A stretch of DNA of 64,000 nt from Stenotrophomonas sp. 24(2023) (GTDB lineage: Bacteria > Pseudomonadota > Gammaproteobacteria > Xanthomonadales > Xanthomonadaceae). Under the pieces are notes generated by a model. The model saw nothing but the letters and a program-made list of their open reading frames with translations. It was not told the origin of the DNA and did no database searches. The stretch lies in NCBI RefSeq assembly GCF_030913365.1, contig NZ_CP133160.1:3324001-3388000 (forward strand), in the 5' to 3' direction. Position 1 is the stretch's first letter; each line of letters starts with the position of its first letter. A program made the position numbers and the translations under genes. This document shows positions 9,425-19,202 of the stretch, piece after piece.

Positions 9425-9490
9425 CGCCGGGCCCTGCCCGGCGAACGTGTCACACGGTTGTTGCAGCATCCGCCGGGCGTTGCCCGGCGG
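9425..9490. repeat. Two GC-rich hairpins between convergent genes
   Basis: CGCCGGGC/GCCCGGCG hairpins at 9425-9443 and 9470-9490 fill the gap between the ends of asnB and the acylase gene. They resemble the CCGGGC-stem subfamily of the local REP elements but lack the GTAG head. They may act as a bidirectional transcript end, although no T-tract is present. Confidence 0.55.
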
Positions 9491-9496
9491 TCCCCG

Positions 9497-11824
9497 TTAC
9501 CGCGCCGGCACCAGCGTCATCACGTGCTGTGCCTTGCCCGGCAGGAACGGCGTGGGCCGGCCGTGCACCCAGTCCTCGTGGCCGGCGCCCCAGTAGGGGG
9601 AGAGCGGATGCCCGCTCTGTCCGCCAGGCATGTGCACGATGCCGTCGGCTTCATGTCCGGGCGAGACCACCATGCGCTGCGAGGCCCCGAAGCTGGGGCC
9701 CTGCACGCGTGGCATGTCGCGGTCGCCGGGCAGCGGGTCGGCGGGCATGCACAGCCAGCGCCGGGCCACTGTGGGCAGGGCGCGGCTGAGCGGCTGGCAC
9801 AGGTCCGCGGTGTTGCGTTCGCCCCAGGTGCGCTGTTCCAGCGGCCCCTGGGGGGCCAGATCGGCTTCCACGCGGCGGGCGGCATCGGCCAGCAGGGCAT
9901 CCCAGCTGGCGAAACCCGGCGGCAGCAGGTTCGCCGGACGTTGCTCGATCATCGGCCAGACCACACCTTCCAGCTGCGGCAGCCGCGGCTCCAGGTAGTC
10001 ATCGCCCAGCCGGGCCTTGGCCGGGGCCAGCAGCGCGCCGGACACGGTATCCAGCACGATGCCGCGGAAGCCACGGGTGATGCGGTAGCTGACCGAATCC
10101 ACCGAGGCGCGCCCATCCCAGTGCTTGCTGGCTGCAGCCAGCCGTTGCAGGGCAGGGTCGTCGCTGTGGCCGGCCACCTGCTGCAGCAGGGTCCACCAGC
10201 GCTGCAGGAACACGGCGCGGTCATCGAGCTGGATCGCCAGCAGGTCGTGTTCGTCGAAACGGTCCTGGCTGGCCAGCAGGTCGCGGATCTGGCGGGCGCG
10301 GGCGCCCAGGTCATAGCCGCCATCACCGACGGTGGCCAGCGTCGCCGCATCGACCACGCGGGTGTTGGCCGTCCACAGGCGATGGTCGGGCGGGTCGATC
10401 AGCGCCGGTGCCGCATCGCTGTGGATCGGCCAGGGCGTACAACCGCTGGCGTTGGCACCGGTATACCCCACCGGCGCGCAGCCGGGCGCGCGGTCCGGGC
10501 GGGGGCCCACCAGGCGCCAGGCGATGTGGCCGGCGGCATCGGCGATGACCATGTTCTGCGCGGGTACCCCGGCGCGGTCGGCTACCTGCAGGGCCTGGGC
10601 CAGCGTGCCGGCGCGGGCCATGTCGGCAAAGTCCATGCGCACCGCGCCGGGCAGCTGCGCCACCCAGCGCAGCGCATCGCCGCTGCCATCGGCATGGGTA
10701 TGCAGGACCGGCCCCCAGGTGGTTTCGCGCACGGGGAACATCACATCGGCCTGGCCGGCCACGGCAATGCGTTCCTGGTGCACGGTCACCGCGGCATCGG
10801 CCGGTTCACGGCGGAAGTCGGCCGTGTCGATGTAGGCGTTGGTGAAGCCCCAGGCCACATGGCCATTGCTGCCGACGATCACCGCCGGCACGCCCGGCAG
10901 CGAGAAGCCGGACACATCGACCTGGCCGCCCGGCGCGCGCGGGTCGGGATAGCGCAGCCGCACGCGGAACCACAGGCTGGGGGCGCGCAGGCCCAGGTGC
11001 ATGTCGTCGGCGATGATGGCCCGGCCATCGGCGGTCAGGGCCCCGGCCACGGCGAAGTTGTTGCTGCCGGTGGGATCGGGGTCGGCACGGCCGGCCCCCG
11101 GCGTGGCTGCCAGTGCGCGCAGGTCCAGCTGGCTGGCATCGGGCAGCGTGGCATCGCCCAGCGGTTCACCCTGCAGGGGCGCATCCCATTGGCTGCCCTC
11201 ATGCGCCAGCAGGGCATACAGCGCCGGTGGCACCACCGCGCGGATGCGGGCCAGGGCCAGTTCGGTCTGGTTGCGCGGGTCCTGCAGGTCGGCATACATG
11301 GCCAGCCCGGCCAGCACGCTGTCGCTGGCCTGCCAGGGCTGCGGCGGCTGGCGCAGCAGCAGGTAGGGCCAGGGGCGCACCGGCAGGCCCAGCAACCCGG
11401 CGTTGACCCCGTCCACATAGGCCCGCACCTGTGCGGCATCACCACCCAGGGCGGCCGACAGCTGGGCCTCGGTGCGCGCGCGCAGGCGGTGCACGCGCAT
11501 GCGCTTGTCGGCCTCGACCGCAGCCGGGCCGACCAGGGCGGACAGTTCCCCTGCGGCGCTGCGCCGCATCAGGTCCATCTCGAAGAAGCGTTCCTGCGCG
11601 TGCACCCGGCCGAGCGCCCGCAGGGCATCGGCCTGGCTGCCGGCGGTGATGGTGACCACGCCCAGCGCATCGCGCTCGACCGTCACCGGGGCGGCCAGGC
11701 CGGGCAGGGCATGCTGCCCATCCAGGTCGGCCAGGCTGCCGCGCAGCAGCAGCCATGCGGCCAGCGCGCCCAGCAGTACCAGGGCTGCCAGCACGGCAAC
11801 CAGCCATCGCCACACACGCCGCAT
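9497..11824 (-). CDS. Penicillin acylase (Ntn-hydrolase) family protein
   Basis: A 775-residue protein of the penicillin amidase family, N-terminal-nucleophile hydrolases that cleave amide bonds of beta-lactams, acyl-homoserine lactones or other N-acyl compounds after self-processing. A hydrophobic segment at residues 7-29 exports or anchors it. The expected autocleavage site and nucleophile serine are in DPTGSNNFAVAG, followed by ADDMHLGLRAPSLWF of the beta chain; PGVPAVIVGSNGHVAWGFTNAYID is also typical. The start at 11824 follows a GCGAGG ribosome site. The actual substrate cannot be told from the sequence; quorum-signal acylase and peptide amidase are both possible. Confidence 0.88.
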   Translation of the reverse strand: MRRVWRWLVAVLAALVLLGALAAWLLLRGSLADLDGQHALPGLAAPVTVERDALGVVTITAGSQADALRALGRVHAQERFFEMDLMRRSAAGELSALVGPAAVEADKRMRVHRLRARTEAQLSAALGGDAAQVRAYVDGVNAGLLGLPVRPWPYLLLRQPPQPWQASDSVLAGLAMYADLQDPRNQTELALARIRAVVPPALYALLAHEGSQWDAPLQGEPLGDATLPDASQLDLRALAATPGAGRADPDPTGSNNFAVAGALTADGRAIIADDMHLGLRAPSLWFRVRLRYPDPRAPGGQVDVSGFSLPGVPAVIVGSNGHVAWGFTNAYIDTADFRREPADAAVTVHQERIAVAGQADVMFPVRETTWGPVLHTHADGSGDALRWVAQLPGAVRMDFADMARAGTLAQALQVADRAGVPAQNMVIADAAGHIAWRLVGPRPDRAPGCAPVGYTGANASGCTPWPIHSDAAPALIDPPDHRLWTANTRVVDAATLATVGDGGYDLGARARQIRDLLASQDRFDEHDLLAIQLDDRAVFLQRWWTLLQQVAGHSDDPALQRLAAASKHWDGRASVDSVSYRITRGFRGIVLDTVSGALLAPAKARLGDDYLEPRLPQLEGVVWPMIEQRPANLLPPGFASWDALLADAARRVEADLAPQGPLEQRTWGERNTADLCQPLSRALPTVARRWLCMPADPLPGDRDMPRVQGPSFGASQRMVVSPGHEADGIVHMPGGQSGHPLSPYWGAGHEDWVHGRPTPFLPGKAQHVMTLVPAR

Positions 11825-11947
11825 CACGCATACCTCGCCAGGGGTCGGGGGATTGTAGCCGCAGGCGCAACTGCGACTGATTCCGATTAGATCACCGGAT
11901 TTTGAAATGGTGCACCCTATGCGCCATCGAGTCACAGGAGTCCCCCC

Positions 11948-12436
11948 ATGAAAGGCAACCCGGACGTCATCGCCTGCCTGAAGGAACTGCTGCGCGGCGA
12001 GCTTGCCGCCCGCGACCAGTACTTCATCCACTCCCGCCGTTACGAGGACCAGGGCCTGTTCGCACTGTACGAACGCCTGAACCACGAGATGGAAGAGGAA
12101 ACCCAGCACGCCGATGCGCTGCTGCGCCGCATCCTGTTCCTGGGCGGCGACCCGGACATGCGCCCGCATGCCAGCGAGCCGGGCAGGACCGTGGAGGAAA
12201 TGCTGCAGAAGGATCTGGAAACCGAATACGCCGTGCGCAACAACCTGGCGGCCGGCATGAAGCTGTGCGAGGAGAAGGGCGACTACGTGAGCCGCGACAT
12301 CCTGCTGGCGCAGCTGAAGGATACCGAGGAAGACCACGCCTGGTGGCTGGAACAGCAGCTGTCGCTGATCAAGCGCATCGGCCTGGAGCTGTACCAGTTG
12401 AGCAAGATCGAGAGCAGCGGCACTCCGGCGCACTGA
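11948..12436 (+). CDS. Bacterioferritin-like ferritin lacking the heme-ligand methionine
   Basis: A 162-residue four-helix ferritin-like protein that should assemble into a 24-mer iron-storage shell. Ferroxidase residues are visible: Glu18 ([10 protein letters not shown]), Glu51 and His54 (EEETQHAD), and the later Glu-Glu-x-x-His (DTEEDHAWW). In heme-binding bacterioferritins residue 52 is methionine; here it is threonine. That matches the non-heme type of Pseudomonas FtnA and Neisseria BfrA, which can co-assemble with a heme-binding partner. A CAGGAG ribosome site precedes ATG 11948. No bacterioferritin-associated ferredoxin gene is adjacent. Confidence 0.92.
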   Translation: MKGNPDVIACLKELLRGELAARDQYFIHSRRYEDQGLFALYERLNHEMEEETQHADALLRRILFLGGDPDMRPHASEPGRTVEEMLQKDLETEYAVRNNLAAGMKLCEEKGDYVSRDILLAQLKDTEEDHAWWLEQQLSLIKRIGLELYQLSKIESSGTPAH

Positions 12437-12487
12437 CCCGGCCCGCTCTCAGCAGCGCCGGGCCATGCTCGGCTGCTGTTGGATCCG

Positions 12488-12510
12488 AGTCGAGCATGGC
12501 TCGACTCTGC
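12488..12510. repeat. REP-like palindrome
   Basis: AGTCGAGC/GCTCGACT palindrome with an ending CTGC (reverse of GCAG), a variant of the GTAG-headed element, in the 245-base gap between bfr-like gene and parC. Confidence 0.55.
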
Positions 12511-12594
12511 AACGTTCTGTCGCCCGCCAGCACCGGAGCACCGCCAGCCAGCCTTCGCCCGCCAGCTGCTCCACCGCCCGCCAGCCGACAAACG

Positions 12595-12622
12595 AAAAAG
12601 CCGGGGAATGCCCCGGCTTTTT
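12595..12622. terminator. Bidirectional intrinsic terminator
   Basis: AAAAAGCCGGGG-AATG-CCCCGGCTTTTT: a strong stem with A-tract and T-tract, able to end transcription from both the ferritin gene (+) and parC (-), which converge here. Confidence 0.92.
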
Positions 12623-12644
12623 CGTGTCTGGTGTCCGCCAGGGC

Positions 12645-12664
12645 GTGTCAACCAAGGTTGACAC
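12645..12664. repeat. REP-like palindrome
   Basis: Perfect palindrome GTGTCAACC/GGTTGACAC, same family as the copies at 26181 and 26226-26285, placed just after the parC stop. Confidence 0.6.
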
Positions 12665-12681
12665 CTCCCCGGGGCGGGGCC

Positions 12682-14925
12682 TCACTCCACCGACAGCCCT
12701 TCCACCTTCTGCCAGCCGCGCGGCAGCAGGTGGCCACGGGTGGCGCGGGCGCCCAGGTAGGCGTCGAGCTCGTTGAACTTCAGGCCCATGGTGCGCTGGC
12801 CGCTGCGGACCTGCAGGGTCTGGCCGGGGCTGATGGCCACGATGGCGACCACGCGCTCGGTGGCCAGCTTGGCCTTGGGGATCTCGATGATCTTGTTGCC
12901 CTTGCCCTTGTCCAGTTCCGGCAGGTCGCTGGCGGTGATGGCCAGCAGGTTGCCCGAGCTGGTCACCGCCACGATGCGGTCGGTTTCCACATTGGCCAGC
13001 GCGGCCGGCGACAGAACCGACGAACCGGCCGACAGGTTCAGCATGGCCTTGCCGGCCTTGTTGCGGCCGATCAGGTTCTCGAAGCGGGTCACGAAGCCAT
13101 AGCCGTGGCTGGAAGCCAGCACGAAGCGGGTGTCCGGTTCGGCGCTGGCCAGGGTCACGAAGCTGGTGCCCGGTGCCGGCGAGAAGCGGCCGGTCAGCGG
13201 TTCGCCGTTGCCACGTGCCGAGGGCAGGGTGTGCACCGGCGTGGAGTAGGCGCGGCCTTCGCTGTCCAGGAAGGCGACCTGCTGGGTGCTGCGTGCGCGC
13301 ACCGAACCCTGCAGGGCATCACCATCGCGGTAGGACAGCGTGGAGGCATCGATGTCGTGGCCCTTGGCCGCACGGATCCAGCCCTTCTCCGACAGCACGA
13401 CGGTCATGGGCTCGCTCGGCACCAGCTCGGTCTCGTCGATGGCCTGGGCGGCCTGGCGCTGCACCAGCGGCGAGCGGCGCGCATCGCCGAACTTCTTGGC
13501 ATCGGCCTGCAGCTCGTCGCGGATCAGCTTCTTCAGCTTGGCCTTGCTGTCCAGGATGCCGATGATCTTCTCGCGTTCCTTGGCCAGCTCGTCCTGCTCG
13601 CCGCGGATCTTCATTTCTTCCAGGCGGGCCAGCTGCTTCAGCTTGGTTTCCAGGATGTAGTCGGCCTGCTCCTCGGACAGCCCGAAGCGGGCGATCAGCG
13701 CCGCCTTCGGTTCGTCCTCGGTACGGATGATGTGGATCACCTCGTCCAGGTTCAGGAAGGCCACCAGCAGGCCTTCCAGCAGGTGCAGGCGGCGCTCGAC
13801 CTTCTGCAGGCGGTGCTGCAGGCGGCGGGTGACGGTGTTGCTGCGGAACTGCAGCCACTCCGACAGCAGCATCTTCAGGTTCTTCACCTGCGGACGGCCG
13901 TCCATGCCGATCACGTTGAGGTTGACGCGGTAGCTGCGTTCCATGTCCGTGGTGGCGAACAGGTGGCCCATCAGCTGGTCGGCGTCGACGCGGTTCGAGC
14001 GCGGCACCAGCACCACGCGCACCGGGTTGGCATGGTCGGATTCATCGCGCACGTCTTCCAGCCACGGCAGCTTCTTGGCGCGCATCTGCGCGGCGATCTG
14101 CTCGATCACCTTCGACGGCGACACCTGGAACGGCAGTGCGGTGACCACCACGTTGTGCGCTTCCTTGGTGAAGGTGGCACGCGCACGCACGCTGCCGTTG
14201 CCGGTCTCGTACATCGTGCGCAGGTCGTTGGCCGGGGTGATGATCTCGGCGCTGGACGGGTAGTCCGGGCCCTTCACGTGCTCGCACAGGTCGCGCACGG
14301 TGGCGTCGGGGTCGTCCAGCAGGTGCAGCAGCGCACTGACGATCTCGTTGAGGTTGTGCGGCGGCACGTCGGTGGCCATGCCCACGGCGATGCCGGTGGT
14401 GCCGTTGAGCAGCAGGTGCGGCAGGCGCGCCGGCATCCAGGTCGGTTCCTGCAGGGTGCCGTCGAAGTTCGGCGCCCAGTCGGTGGTGCCCTGGCCCAGT
14501 TCGCCCAGCAGCACTTCAGCGATCGGGGTCAGCTTGGATTCGGTATAGCGCATCGCCGCGAACGACTTCGGGTCGTCGCTGGAGCCGAAGTTGCCCTGGC
14601 CCTCGATCAGCGGGTAGCGGTAGGAGAACGGCTGGGCCATCAGCACCAGCGCCTCGTAGCAGGCGCTGTCACCGTGCGGGTGGTACTTGCCGATGACGTC
14701 GCCGACGGTGCGCGCGGACTTCTTCGGCTTGGACGCCGCATTCAGGCCCAGCTCGCTCATCGAATAGATGATGCGGCGCTGCACCGGCTTGAGGCCGTCG
14801 CCGATGAACGGCAGGGCACGGTCCAGGACCACGTACATCGAGTAGTCCAGGTACGCGCGCTCGGCGTACTCGCGCAGCGGCAGTTGTTCGAATCCGTGGA
14901 ACACGGGGCGGGCGAGGTCGGTCAT
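12682..14925 (-). CDS. parC: DNA topoisomerase IV subunit A
   Basis: Breakage-reunion subunit that decatenates daughter chromosomes with ParE. Length is 747 residues, as expected. The active-site tyrosine is in [11 protein letters not shown] (about residue 126). The quinolone-determining region reads [13 protein letters not shown], with Ser87 and Glu91 corresponding to E. coli Ser80 and Glu84, so it is the unmutated, drug-binding form. The C-terminal half holds the beta-pinwheel repeats. It stands alone in this orientation, with the AraC regulator upstream on the same strand at a 60-base gap. Confidence 0.96.
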   Translation of the reverse strand: MTDLARPVFHGFEQLPLREYAERAYLDYSMYVVLDRALPFIGDGLKPVQRRIIYSMSELGLNAASKPKKSARTVGDVIGKYHPHGDSACYEALVLMAQPFSYRYPLIEGQGNFGSSDDPKSFAAMRYTESKLTPIAEVLLGELGQGTTDWAPNFDGTLQEPTWMPARLPHLLLNGTTGIAVGMATDVPPHNLNEIVSALLHLLDDPDATVRDLCEHVKGPDYPSSAEIITPANDLRTMYETGNGSVRARATFTKEAHNVVVTALPFQVSPSKVIEQIAAQMRAKKLPWLEDVRDESDHANPVRVVLVPRSNRVDADQLMGHLFATTDMERSYRVNLNVIGMDGRPQVKNLKMLLSEWLQFRSNTVTRRLQHRLQKVERRLHLLEGLLVAFLNLDEVIHIIRTEDEPKAALIARFGLSEEQADYILETKLKQLARLEEMKIRGEQDELAKEREKIIGILDSKAKLKKLIRDELQADAKKFGDARRSPLVQRQAAQAIDETELVPSEPMTVVLSEKGWIRAAKGHDIDASTLSYRDGDALQGSVRARSTQQVAFLDSEGRAYSTPVHTLPSARGNGEPLTGRFSPAPGTSFVTLASAEPDTRFVLASSHGYGFVTRFENLIGRNKAGKAMLNLSAGSSVLSPAALANVETDRIVAVTSSGNLLAITASDLPELDKGKGNKIIEIPKAKLATERVVAIVAISPGQTLQVRSGQRTMGLKFNELDAYLGARATRGHLLPRGWQKVEGLSVE

Positions 14926-14985
14926 GCGGGGTTGTTACCTTTGTCCGGGAGGCGGCGACGGTGGTCGCCGCTCGCAAGCCTGTGA

Positions 14986-15915
14986 TTATCCGGATGCGGC
15001 CGGGGATGCCAAGCCGCGCGGTGGGTCCAGGCGCTGGCCGGCACGGGCCAGGTAGCGTCCGGGGGGCACGCCGAAGTGGCGGCGGAACACCGTGACGAAG
15101 GCGCTGGAGCTGCTGAAACCCAGCTGGTGGGCGATGTCGGCCACGCTGCGGCCATCGCTGAGCAGGCGCAGGGCTTCGGCCAGGCGCGCCTGTTGCCGCC
15201 ACTGGGCGAAGCTGAGGGTGGTTTCCTCGCGGAAATGGCGGGTGAGCGAGCGGGGCGACAGGCCGGCCCAGTGCGCCCACTGCGCCAGGCTGCGCTCGTC
15301 GGCGGGGTCGGCCAGCAGCTGCGAGACGATCTTCAGCAGCCGCCGGTCGTGCGGCATCGGCAGGTGCATGCGCTGCCGCGGCGCTTCGCGGATCTCATCC
15401 AGCAGGACCTCCACCAGATGCTGCTGGCGGGGGCTGGCCGCTGCGTCGGGCACCCAGTCGCAGATGCGCGAGGCCACCGCGTGCAGCAGCGGCGAAATGC
15501 CGATCACGCAGGGTTCCGGCGGCAGGTCCAGGCACAGTGTCGGGGCCAGGATCAGCCCCCAGCCGCGCAGCGGCCCGTCGATGGCCACCGTGTGGGGCTC
15601 GGCTGCCGGCATCCAGCCGGCCGAGCCGGGCGCCAGCGACCAGGTGCCATGGCGGGTGCGGGTGGTCAGCAGGCCGCTTTCCACGCAGATCAGCTGGCCG
15701 CGGACGTGGTGGTGCCAGTCCACTTCATGGTCCAGCCCGCGCGCGCTGTCGATGTGGAAGCCGACCACGGGCATGCCGTCCTCGCGCTCCATCCAGGCCA
15801 GTGCGGCGTCCTTGAGCAGGCGGCGGTCGCCTTCCTGTTCAGCGTCCAGTACGACGGACCGGGGCGGCTCAGGGGGGAGGGAGGGGGATGGCGATGGCCC
15901 GGATGTGTCATTCAT
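14986..15915 (-). CDS. AraC-family transcriptional regulator
   Basis: A 309-residue regulator with an N-terminal cupin-like sensing domain (HIDSARGLDHEVDWHHHVRGQLICVE, with clustered His) and a C-terminal double helix-turn-helix of the AraC/XylS type (SLAQWAHWAGLSPRSLTRHF and SVADIAHQLGFSSSSAFVTVFRRHFG). It is divergent from the EmrR operon, and could therefore act on that region or on its own promoter, but its ligand is unknown. The start is ATG at 15915. Confidence 0.9.
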   Translation of the reverse strand: MNDTSGPSPSPSLPPEPPRSVVLDAEQEGDRRLLKDAALAWMEREDGMPVVGFHIDSARGLDHEVDWHHHVRGQLICVESGLLTTRTRHGTWSLAPGSAGWMPAAEPHTVAIDGPLRGWGLILAPTLCLDLPPEPCVIGISPLLHAVASRICDWVPDAAASPRQQHLVEVLLDEIREAPRQRMHLPMPHDRRLLKIVSQLLADPADERSLAQWAHWAGLSPRSLTRHFREETTLSFAQWRQQARLAEALRLLSDGRSVADIAHQLGFSSSSAFVTVFRRHFGVPPGRYLARAGQRLDPPRGLASPAASG

Positions 15916-16015
15916 TGGCTTGATTGTACTACCCGGCCAGATGGGGCGCCTATTAAGGTGACGTCCCTGCCGCGATCAGTTCCACTGTTGCAACACAGCA
16001 TATGATGCCAGATCG

Positions 16016-16037
16016 AATATTTCTATTGAGAAATATT
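16016..16037. promoter_or_regulatory. Perfect palindrome, candidate EmrR operator
   Basis: AATATTTCT-ATTG-AGAAATATT: nine-base perfect arms in a short AT-rich island, 25 bases before the chosen EmrR start. MarR-family dimers bind palindromes of this size and commonly repress their own operon, so this is the likely site for EmrR autoregulation. Binding is inferred. Confidence 0.72.
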
Positions 16038-16061
16038 TTTTTTGGAAGAAAATGCTCACCC

Positions 16062-16505
16062 ATGATCTGTCCTGCCACCACTCCCCCCAGTTTCGGCCTG
16101 CTGCTGCGCCAGGTGCGCGATGGCCTGGTACGCCAGCTGGATGCTTCCATGGCCGAAGAAGACCTTGGTATCAACTTCACCCACTACATCGGCCTGAAGG
16201 TGCTCTCGGCGATGGCGCCGTGCACCGCCAACGAACTGGCCCAGGCCATCGACCAGGTGCCCAGCGCGGTGACCCGGCTGCTGGACAAGCTGGAGGCGCT
16301 GGGATGCGTGCGGCGCGAGCCGCATGGCCGCGACCGTCGTGCCCTGCAGATCGTGCTGACCGACGAAGGCCGTGTGCTGTGGGAGCGCCTGCGGCTGCGC
16401 GGCGATGCCGTGATGGATTACGCGCTGCGTGACCTCAGCCCGGACGAACGTGAGCAGTTGATGTCCCTTTTGACCCGAATCCGCGATTCCCTGACAACCC
16501 CATGA
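16062..16505 (+). CDS. emrR: MarR-family repressor (EmrR-like)
   Basis: Winged-helix MarR regulator of 147 residues from the ATG at 16062. The DNA-binding segment TANELAQAIDQVPSAVTRLLDKLEALGCVRRE and wing HGRDRRALQIVLTDEGR are clear. An in-frame ATG at 16002 would add 20 residues (MPDRIFLLRNIFF) but these are encoded by the AT-rich palindrome, so the later start is preferred. The stop overlaps the emrC start (ATGA), and the downstream genes are the three parts of an MFS tripartite pump, as in the EmrR-EmrC-EmrA-EmrB operon of S. maltophilia. Its role as ligand-released repressor of that pump follows from family and context. Confidence 0.88.
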   Translation: MICPATTPPSFGLLLRQVRDGLVRQLDASMAEEDLGINFTHYIGLKVLSAMAPCTANELAQAIDQVPSAVTRLLDKLEALGCVRREPHGRDRRALQIVLTDEGRVLWERLRLRGDAVMDYALRDLSPDEREQLMSLLTRIRDSLTTP

Positions 16506-18001
16506 ACACCATCCCCGACCGCTCATCCTTCCGCCGGCTTGGCCGGCCGTTGCTGCTGTCGGCGCTGGCCCTGGCGCTGGCCGCCTGTGCCAGCAGCCGT
16601 GGCCTGCAGCCGCAGGGCCACCTGCTGGACGTGGACAGCCTGCACAGCGAACACACCCTGGCCGACACCGATCTGAGCGCTGCCGGTTTCCCGGCGCAGG
16701 ACTGGTGGAAGGCGCTGGGTGATACCCAGCTTGATGCCCTCATCAATGAAGGCCTGGCCGGCCACCCGAGCCTGGACGCGGCCGATGCGCGCCTGCGCCA
16801 GGCTGAAGCCCAGGCCGGCACCGCCCGTGCCGACCGCCTGCCCAGCCTGTCGGTGTCCGGTGGCTATACCGGCCTGCGCCTGCCCGAATCGATGCTCGGT
16901 GACGAGATGGGCGGCCGCTACGGCGGCAGCGAGCAGGCCGTGCTCGACTTCAAGTACGGTATCGACCTGTGGGGCGGCAAGCGCGCGGCCTGGGAAGCGG
17001 CAGTGGACAGCGTCCATGCCGCCACCATCGACGCGCAGGCGGCACGCCTGAACCTGTCGGCCAGCATTGCCCGCGCCTACGTGGATCTGGCCTATGCCTG
17101 GCAGCTGCATGACGTGGCCGATGCCGAACTGGCCCGTTCGCAGAAGTCGCTGGAACTGACCCGCCAGCGCCGCAGCGCCGGTATCGACAGCGACCTGCAG
17201 GTGCGCCAGGCCGAGGCCCGCGTGCCGGCCGCGCAGCAGCAGCTGCAGGCCGCGCAGCAGCGCATCGATGCGGGCCGCACCGCACTGGCCGCGCTGGTCG
17301 GCAAGGGCCCGGACCGTGGCCTGTCGATCGCCCGCCCGCAGCCGCTGAACCCGGCCACGCTGCAGCTGCCGGGCGTGCTGCCCAGCGAACTGCTGGGCCG
17401 TCGCCCGGACATCGTCGCCGCACGCTGGCGCGTGGAAGCGGCCAACAAGCAGATCAAGGTGGCCAGGACGAAGTTCTATCCCAGCCTGAACCTGACCGCG
17501 CTGGGCGGCGTCGTCGCGCCGAACCTGGGTGACCTGCTCAAGAGCACCGCCACCTTCGCCTACATCGGCCCGGCGCTGAGCCTGCCGATCTTCGATGGTG
17601 GCAAGCTGCGCGCCAACCTGGCCAACACCGATGCGCAGTACGACCTGGCGGTGGCCAACTACAACCAGAGCGTGCTGGACGCGCTGCGCGATGTGGCCGA
17701 CCAGGTCAACGCGGTGCGCTCGCTGGCCCAGCAGGCGCAGTCGCAGCAGCAGGCGGTGGATACCGCGCGCTCGGCCTTCGACCTGGCCCAGCAGCGCTAC
17801 CGCGCCGGCATCGGCAGCTACCTGGACGTGCTGACCGCGCAGTCCACGCTGCTGCAGTCCGAACAGCAGCTGGCCAACCTGCAGTCGCAGCAGGTGCTGT
17901 CCTCGGTGCGCCTGAGCCAGGCGTTGGGGGGCGGCTACCAGCCGGCCGCCGATGACGCTGCCCCGGCCACCGCCTCCCTTTCCGATTCGTCGCATTCCTG
18001 A
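16502..18001 (+). CDS. emrC: Outer-membrane efflux lipoprotein (EmrC)
   Basis: TolC/NodT-family outer-membrane channel of 499 residues. The signal ends in a lipobox (LALAACASS), so Cys is lipidated. The two outer-membrane efflux repeats are present (QDWWKALGDTQLDALI at the start, LLGRRPDIVAARWRVEAANKQI in the middle, SLPIFDGGKLRANL towards the end). It overlaps emrR by four bases and leads into emrA after 11 bases. It provides the exit duct for the EmrA-EmrB pump. Confidence 0.9.
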   Translation: MNTIPDRSSFRRLGRPLLLSALALALAACASSRGLQPQGHLLDVDSLHSEHTLADTDLSAAGFPAQDWWKALGDTQLDALINEGLAGHPSLDAADARLRQAEAQAGTARADRLPSLSVSGGYTGLRLPESMLGDEMGGRYGGSEQAVLDFKYGIDLWGGKRAAWEAAVDSVHAATIDAQAARLNLSASIARAYVDLAYAWQLHDVADAELARSQKSLELTRQRRSAGIDSDLQVRQAEARVPAAQQQLQAAQQRIDAGRTALAALVGKGPDRGLSIARPQPLNPATLQLPGVLPSELLGRRPDIVAARWRVEAANKQIKVARTKFYPSLNLTALGGVVAPNLGDLLKSTATFAYIGPALSLPIFDGGKLRANLANTDAQYDLAVANYNQSVLDALRDVADQVNAVRSLAQQAQSQQQAVDTARSAFDLAQQRYRAGIGSYLDVLTAQSTLLQSEQQLANLQSQQVLSSVRLSQALGGGYQPAADDAAPATASLSDSSHS

Positions 18002-18012
18002 AGACCCGACCC

Positions 18013-19194
18013 ATGAGCCAGACCTCCAACACTGCGGCCCCCGCGGCCGCCCCCAGCCGCCGCGGCAAGCTGCTGCGCGGGCTTTTCGTCATCGTCGTGC
18101 TGCTGCTGGCCGCACTGGCGCTGTGGTACTTCATGTTCGGCCGTTGGTTCGAGGAAACCGACGATGCCTACGTACAGGGCAACCAGGTGCAGATCACCCC
18201 GCTGGTGGCCGGCACCGTGGTGGCCATCGCCGCCGATGACGGCATGCGCGTGGAGCGCGGCCAGCTGCTGGTGCAGCTGGACCCGTCCGATACCGAAGTG
18301 GCGTTGCAGCAGGCTGAAGCCAACCTGGCCAAGACCGTGCGCCAGACCCGCGGCCTGTACCGCAGCGTGGAAGGGGCGCAGGCCGACCTGGATGCGCGCC
18401 AGATCTCGCTCAAGCGCGTGCGCGAAGACTTCGCCCGCCGCAAGGACCTGGCCGCGACCGGTGCCATCTCGCACGAAGAACTGGCCCACGCCCGCGATGA
18501 ACTGGCGGCGGCCGAAGCGGCCGTGGCCGGTTCACGCGAAACCGTCGAGCGCAACCGCGCGCTGGTCGATGACACCGTGATCGCCACCCAGCCGGACGTG
18601 CAGGCCGCCGCCGCGCAGCTGCGCCAGGCCTTCCTCAACAATGCCCGTGCCGGCATCGTCGCGCCGGTCACCGGCTACGTCGCCCGCCGTTCGGTGCAGG
18701 TCGGCCAGCGCGTACAGCCGGGCAATGCCCTGATGGCCGTGGTGCCGACCGAGCAGATGTGGGTGGAAGCCAACTTCAAGGAAACCCAGCTGCGCCACAT
18801 GCGCCTGGGCCAGGAAGTGGAACTGAAGTCGGACCTGTACGGCGGTGACGTGACCTACAAGGGCACGCTGACCAGCCTGGGCCTGGGCACCGGTTCGGCG
18901 TTCTCGCTGCTGCCGGCGCAGAACGCCAGCGGCAACTGGATCAAGATCGTCCAGCGCGTGCCGGTGCGCATCGCCATCGATGCCAAGCAGCTGGCCGAAC
19001 ACCCGCTGCGCATCGGCCTGTCGATGAAGGCCGAAGTGAGCCTGCGCGACCAGAAGGGCGAAGTGCTGCCGGCCAAGGCCGCCAAGGGCACGGTGTTCGA
19101 CACCGATGTGTATGCCAAGCAGCTGCATGATGCCGACGAGGTGATCCACACGATCATCCAGGGCAACCTGCCGCAGCAGGCCAAGGCGAGCTGA
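18013..19194 (+). CDS. emrA: Membrane-fusion protein EmrA of MFS efflux pump
   Basis: Periplasmic adaptor of 393 residues linking the inner-membrane transporter to the outer-membrane channel. A cytoplasmic N-terminus and one membrane helix (LLRGLFVIVVLLLAALALWYF) are followed by ETDDAYVQGNQVQITPLVAG, the signature start of HlyD/EmrA proteins. A lipoyl half-motif, a long coiled-coil hairpin (about residues 95-200) and the second lipoyl half APVTGYVARRSVQVGQRV follow. It sits between emrC and emrB in one operon. Confidence 0.93.
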   Translation: MSQTSNTAAPAAAPSRRGKLLRGLFVIVVLLLAALALWYFMFGRWFEETDDAYVQGNQVQITPLVAGTVVAIAADDGMRVERGQLLVQLDPSDTEVALQQAEANLAKTVRQTRGLYRSVEGAQADLDARQISLKRVREDFARRKDLAATGAISHEELAHARDELAAAEAAVAGSRETVERNRALVDDTVIATQPDVQAAAAQLRQAFLNNARAGIVAPVTGYVARRSVQVGQRVQPGNALMAVVPTEQMWVEANFKETQLRHMRLGQEVELKSDLYGGDVTYKGTLTSLGLGTGSAFSLLPAQNASGNWIKIVQRVPVRIAIDAKQLAEHPLRIGLSMKAEVSLRDQKGEVLPAKAAKGTVFDTDVYAKQLHDADEVIHTIIQGNLPQQAKAS

Positions 19195-19202
19195 GGTCGG
19201 CC

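Noticed and set aside
16002..16061. Earlier start for EmrR
   Set aside because: The 20 extra residues are encoded by the AT-rich palindrome, which is better explained as an operator.
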